A stretch of DNA of 16,638 bases from an uncultured Collinsella sp. Its GTDB lineage: Bacteria; Actinomycetota; Coriobacteriia; Coriobacteriales; Coriobacteriaceae. The stretch is from assembly GCA_902492755.1 (NCBI GenBank), contig CABUNB010000047.1:1-16638 (forward strand). The letters run 5' to 3'. The translations under genes were made by a program, and so were the position numbers. Below the pieces are notes generated by a model, which saw only the letters and a program-made list of their open reading frames with translations, ran no database searches and had not been told where the DNA came from. This document shows, one piece after another, positions 14,546-16,638 of the stretch (positions are counted from its first letter, which is position 1; the number at the start of each line of letters is the position of its first letter).

Positions 14546-15567
14546 TAGCGTGAGGTCGATGCGCGGTGTTCGATGTGGCCGGGGATCTCGATGCGCTTGG
14601 GGGCGAGCTTTGCGGCCTCGCCTACCGTGGTGGTGACGACGTCGATGCGCTCGGACAGGCGCTCGACCACGCGCTCGGCAATGGTAAGGGTGTCCTGCGC
14701 GGCCGTGGTCACGCCGCCAAAGAGCACATGGTTCCAGGGGTAGTCGTCAAACGTCGCGATCTTGAGCCCCGCCGGCAGCGAGGGTCCCAGCTGTGCTAGC
14801 GCCTCGGTCAAACGCAGGAAGACCAGACCGTTGACGGCAATGAGGCCGAGCTTTTTGCCTGCATAGCCGCGGATAGTCTCGTCCAAGCGACCGACGCCCG
14901 TGGCGCCACCGTCGGCCAGGGTGACGACCTCGCCCGCAAGGCCGCGGCGCGAAAGCTCGTCGGCAAAGGCCTCGGCGCACTCGCGACGCACGGGGCTGTC
15001 GTCGCTTGCCTCGGTGAGCAGGCACAGGCGCTCACTGCCAGCGGCGGCCAAGGCGTCTACCAAGCCGGCGACCAGCTCACGGTTGTTAGATGTCACCAGA
15101 TCGACACCGCCGTCGGCAACGTCGCGGTCGAGCAGCACAACGGGCAGACGTCCCGCTGCCGCGGCGATCGCCCCGTCATTGCCTCCGCAGGTATTGACGA
15201 CCAGGCCGTCCACGCCGGCATCGATAAGCCTGGTGAGCGACTCTGCTTCCTTTGCGGGATCGTTGCCGCTAATGGCCGTCATAAGCGAGCAGCCGCGCGC
15301 GGCGGCACTGGCGGAAAGGCCTTCGAGCATAGCGCTGGAGAACGGGTTGGCGATGTCGGCCAAGATCACGCCGATGAGGTTGGTGCGTGAGCTGCGTAGA
15401 TTGCGTGCGGCGGCACATGGGCGATAGCCAGTGCGCTCGATAACCGCCGCGATGCGAGCACGGGTTTCCTCGGTCATCTGCCCGGGGCGGTTGTTGAGAT
15501 AGCGCGAGACCGTGGCCGGGCTCACGCCCGCCTCGGCGGCAATGTCCTTGATTCTCATCTGCGCCAT
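14545..15567 (-). CDS. LacI-family transcriptional regulator
   Basis: This 340-residue repressor-type protein begins with a LacI helix-turn-helix (residues 5-30: RIKDIAAEAGVSPATVSRYL), a hinge helix (ARNLRSSRTNLIGVI) and a periplasmic-binding-protein-like sugar domain (about 64-330). Typical features are DIANPFSS, LIDAGVDGLVVN, LLDRDV and ATFDDYPW near the C-terminus. The last, with W278 after the FDD, is also seen in KdgR-like members. The ligand is probably a sugar or sugar acid but cannot be assigned, because no carbohydrate gene is in the window. The start at 15567 is preferred because it places the helix-turn-helix at the usual distance and has a GGGG-containing upstream stretch; ATGs at 15606 and 15657 would add an unusual N-terminal tail. 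It is followed by another regulator's gene region, so its targets probably lie elsewhere. Confidence 0.9.
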   Translation of the reverse strand: MAQMRIKDIAAEAGVSPATVSRYLNNRPGQMTEETRARIAAVIERTGYRPCAAARNLRSSRTNLIGVILADIANPFSSAMLEGLSASAAARGCSLMTAISGNDPAKEAESLTRLIDAGVDGLVVNTCGGNDGAIAAAAGRLPVVLLDRDVADGGVDLVTSNNRELVAGLVDALAAAGSERLCLLTEASDDSPVRRECAEAFADELSRRGLAGEVVTLADGGATGVGRLDETIRGYAGKKLGLIAVNGLVFLRLTEALAQLGPSLPAGLKIATFDDYPWNHVLFGGVTTAAQDTLTIAERVVERLSERIDVVTTTVGEAAKLAPKRIEIPGHIEHRASTSR

Positions 15568-15690
15568 AACGCACCCCGTTTCCCAATTGTCGGCGATCTG
15601 AGCCATTTTAGGCATTTTTAAAAATCTCGGCTGCAAAACGCTGCAGATGAGAAGCATCGTTTTTGCGTCTCGAGCAGATGCGATAATGGG

Positions 15691-16383
15691 CTAGATAGCC
15701 GAGTCTTTAGACAGCTCAAAATAGTCGGGATGCAAGGCAATAACCGGGCCCTGCTCCTCGGGCATCAGGTGCAGGTGTGTCTCTGCCAGATAGCTCGCCG
15801 CGTCGGTATCGCCCCTCTTAATAGCCTCGAGAATTCGGCGATGCTGCCGACGAATCGGCTCCCAATCCAGATCCTGCGACACCATACGCAGCCAGTTATA
15901 CCGCTCAAAATGCGTATTGATGCTCTTCATCCAATCCCACAGCATATGGCGGCCGGCAATCACGAAACACGTCTCATGGAACAGGTTGTCCAGGTCAAAG
16001 AAACGACGCGTTTCGCTATGGTCGAGCGACTCGGACTCGGCAAGAATCTGCTCAAGCCGATGCTTTTGCTCGGGCGAGGCGGCCGAACAGCATTTAATAA
16101 GCACACTTCTCTCGAGTTTCTCGCGCAAGAAACAGGCATTCTCGGCACGCTCCATGCTGATTTTCGAGACATAGGTGCCGCTTTTGGGACGCGTTTCCAC
16201 CAGCTCCTGCTCACGCAGGCGCACAAAGGACTCGCGAATGGGCGTGCGCCCGATTCCCGTCTCCTTTTCCAGACCAATCGCCGAAAGGCGCGTGCCGGGC
16301 CTGAGCTCGGCATAGATGATCTTGGAGCGCAGTGCGTTGTATGCCTGATCTTGCAAGCTCTGATAATGCTGGTGCTGTTCCAT
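15691..16383 (-). CDS. GntR-family regulator with FCD effector domain
   Basis: This 230-residue FadR-subfamily regulator has an N-terminal winged helix (residues 8-75) with the family signature RPGTRLSAIGLEKETGIGRTPIRE, where 'GRTPIRE' is the recognition region, followed by LVETRPKSGTYVS. The C-terminal all-helical FCD domain (about 80-215) carries D132, H136, H181 and H203, which match the metal-binding set of this fold. Members usually sense carboxylates or sugar acids and repress catabolic genes. The ATG at 16383 follows GAGGG at 5 bases and is preferred over the ATG at 16428. The gene stands alone. A dyad with 7-base arms lies 40 bases upstream and may be its own operator. Target genes are not visible in the window. 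Confidence 0.92.
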   Translation of the reverse strand: MEQHQHYQSLQDQAYNALRSKIIYAELRPGTRLSAIGLEKETGIGRTPIRESFVRLREQELVETRPKSGTYVSKISMERAENACFLREKLERSVLIKCCSAASPEQKHRLEQILAESESLDHSETRRFFDLDNLFHETCFVIAGRHMLWDWMKSINTHFERYNWLRMVSQDLDWEPIRRQHRRILEAIKRGDTDAASYLAETHLHLMPEEQGPVIALHPDYFELSKDSAI

Positions 16384-16422
16384 AAAGCCCTCGGATAAAC
16401 CCTCGGTTAGTCGAATACCACC

Positions 16423-16439
16423 ATGCAATACTATCGCAT
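16423..16439. promoter_or_regulatory. Possible GntR operator (dyad ATGCAAT-n3-ATCGCAT)
   Basis: ATGCAAT (16423-16429) and ATCGCAT (16433-16439) form an inverted repeat with one mismatch and a 3-base centre, upstream of the GntR gene and over a -10-like TAGTAT on the minus strand. The size and position suit autoregulation by a dimeric winged-helix protein. Confidence 0.4.
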
Positions 16440-16450
16440 CGACACGCCCC

Positions 16451-16485
16451 AGCCCCCAATCAGTCTTTTTGGGACGGGGCTCTTT
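16451..16485 (+). terminator. Possible plus-strand terminator at the right edge
   Basis: AGCCCC (16451-16456) and GGGGCT (16476-16481) pair, with CTTTT following on the plus strand. No plus-strand gene ends here, so the function is doubtful; it may simply be a structured leader of the region beyond. Confidence 0.25.
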
Positions 16486-16638
16486 TAGCTACCCTGGCCC
16501 GCAGATCGGCCCCCTTGCCACAAAAGTGGCCCATCTACTACGTTAACACGGATAGCCTCGGCCATACCGAAAACCGTGAAAACAAAACCGACGCTCCTAT
16601 AAGTTGTCAAGAGGCAGTTTGCGGGAGCGTTCTCTCCA

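Noticed and set aside
15631..15646. LacI operator candidate CTGCA-n6-TGCAG upstream of the LacI-family gene
   Set aside because: The arms are only 5 bases and the centre is not the symmetric CG core usual for LacI-family sites.
1..16638. tRNA, rRNA, prophage or IS transposase genes
   Set aside because: No cloverleaf with a T-loop, no rRNA sequence and no transposase or integrase motif was recognised on either strand.

Overview
The window looks like a chromosomal stretch from a high-GC Gram-positive of the class Coriobacteriia, most probably Collinsella or a close relative. This is inferred from gene content, codon use and the GlnR-type regulator; no rRNA or other taxonomic marker is present. 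Most genes are GC-rich (about 70% in a sampled line of the ABC genes). One gene (676-1713) is clearly poorer (about 47-52% in two sampled lines).

Layout, left to right. 1-442 (-) is the start of moaA, truncated by the window edge. 676-1713 (-) encodes an orphan AbiEi/DUF559-like protein with a PD-(D/E)XK-type nuclease core. It lies between two copies of a long palindromic repeat (574-638 and 1814-1878). 1927-5647 (-) is a two-gene operon for a heterodimeric type IV ABC exporter: the 609-residue half carries the degenerate ATP site residues and the 632-residue half the catalytic ones. A 258-base divergent region follows. 5906-8155 (+) is a MATE efflux pump followed by a MerR/BmrR-type regulator, with a MerR-type dyad in the pump promoter. 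A strong bidirectional terminator separates this unit from ligA (8213-10441, -).

10690-12150 (-) is a membrane-anchored HtrA/DegP serine protease. 12359-14409 (-) pairs a glutamine synthetase I family protein with an atypical OmpR-type regulator resembling actinobacterial GlnR, and a GlnR-box-like site lies upstream. The window closes with two regulators on the minus strand: a LacI-family repressor (14545-15567) and a GntR/FCD regulator (15691-16383). The last 255 bases hold only a possible operator and small hairpins.

Functional reading: the window is mostly housekeeping and regulation with two export systems. The most unusual point is the glutamine synthetase homologue. It keeps the fold motifs, the glutamate-side residues and one metal pair, but the positions aligning with the n1 metal glutamates, the n2 histidine and probably the flap glutamate are substituted. 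Sitting directly upstream of a GlnR-like regulator that also lacks a canonical phosphorylation pocket, it suggests a nitrogen-sensing pair rather than an ordinary biosynthetic gene; that role is inference. The second unusual point is the palindrome-bounded, low-GC nuclease-like gene, a candidate mobile or defence cassette.
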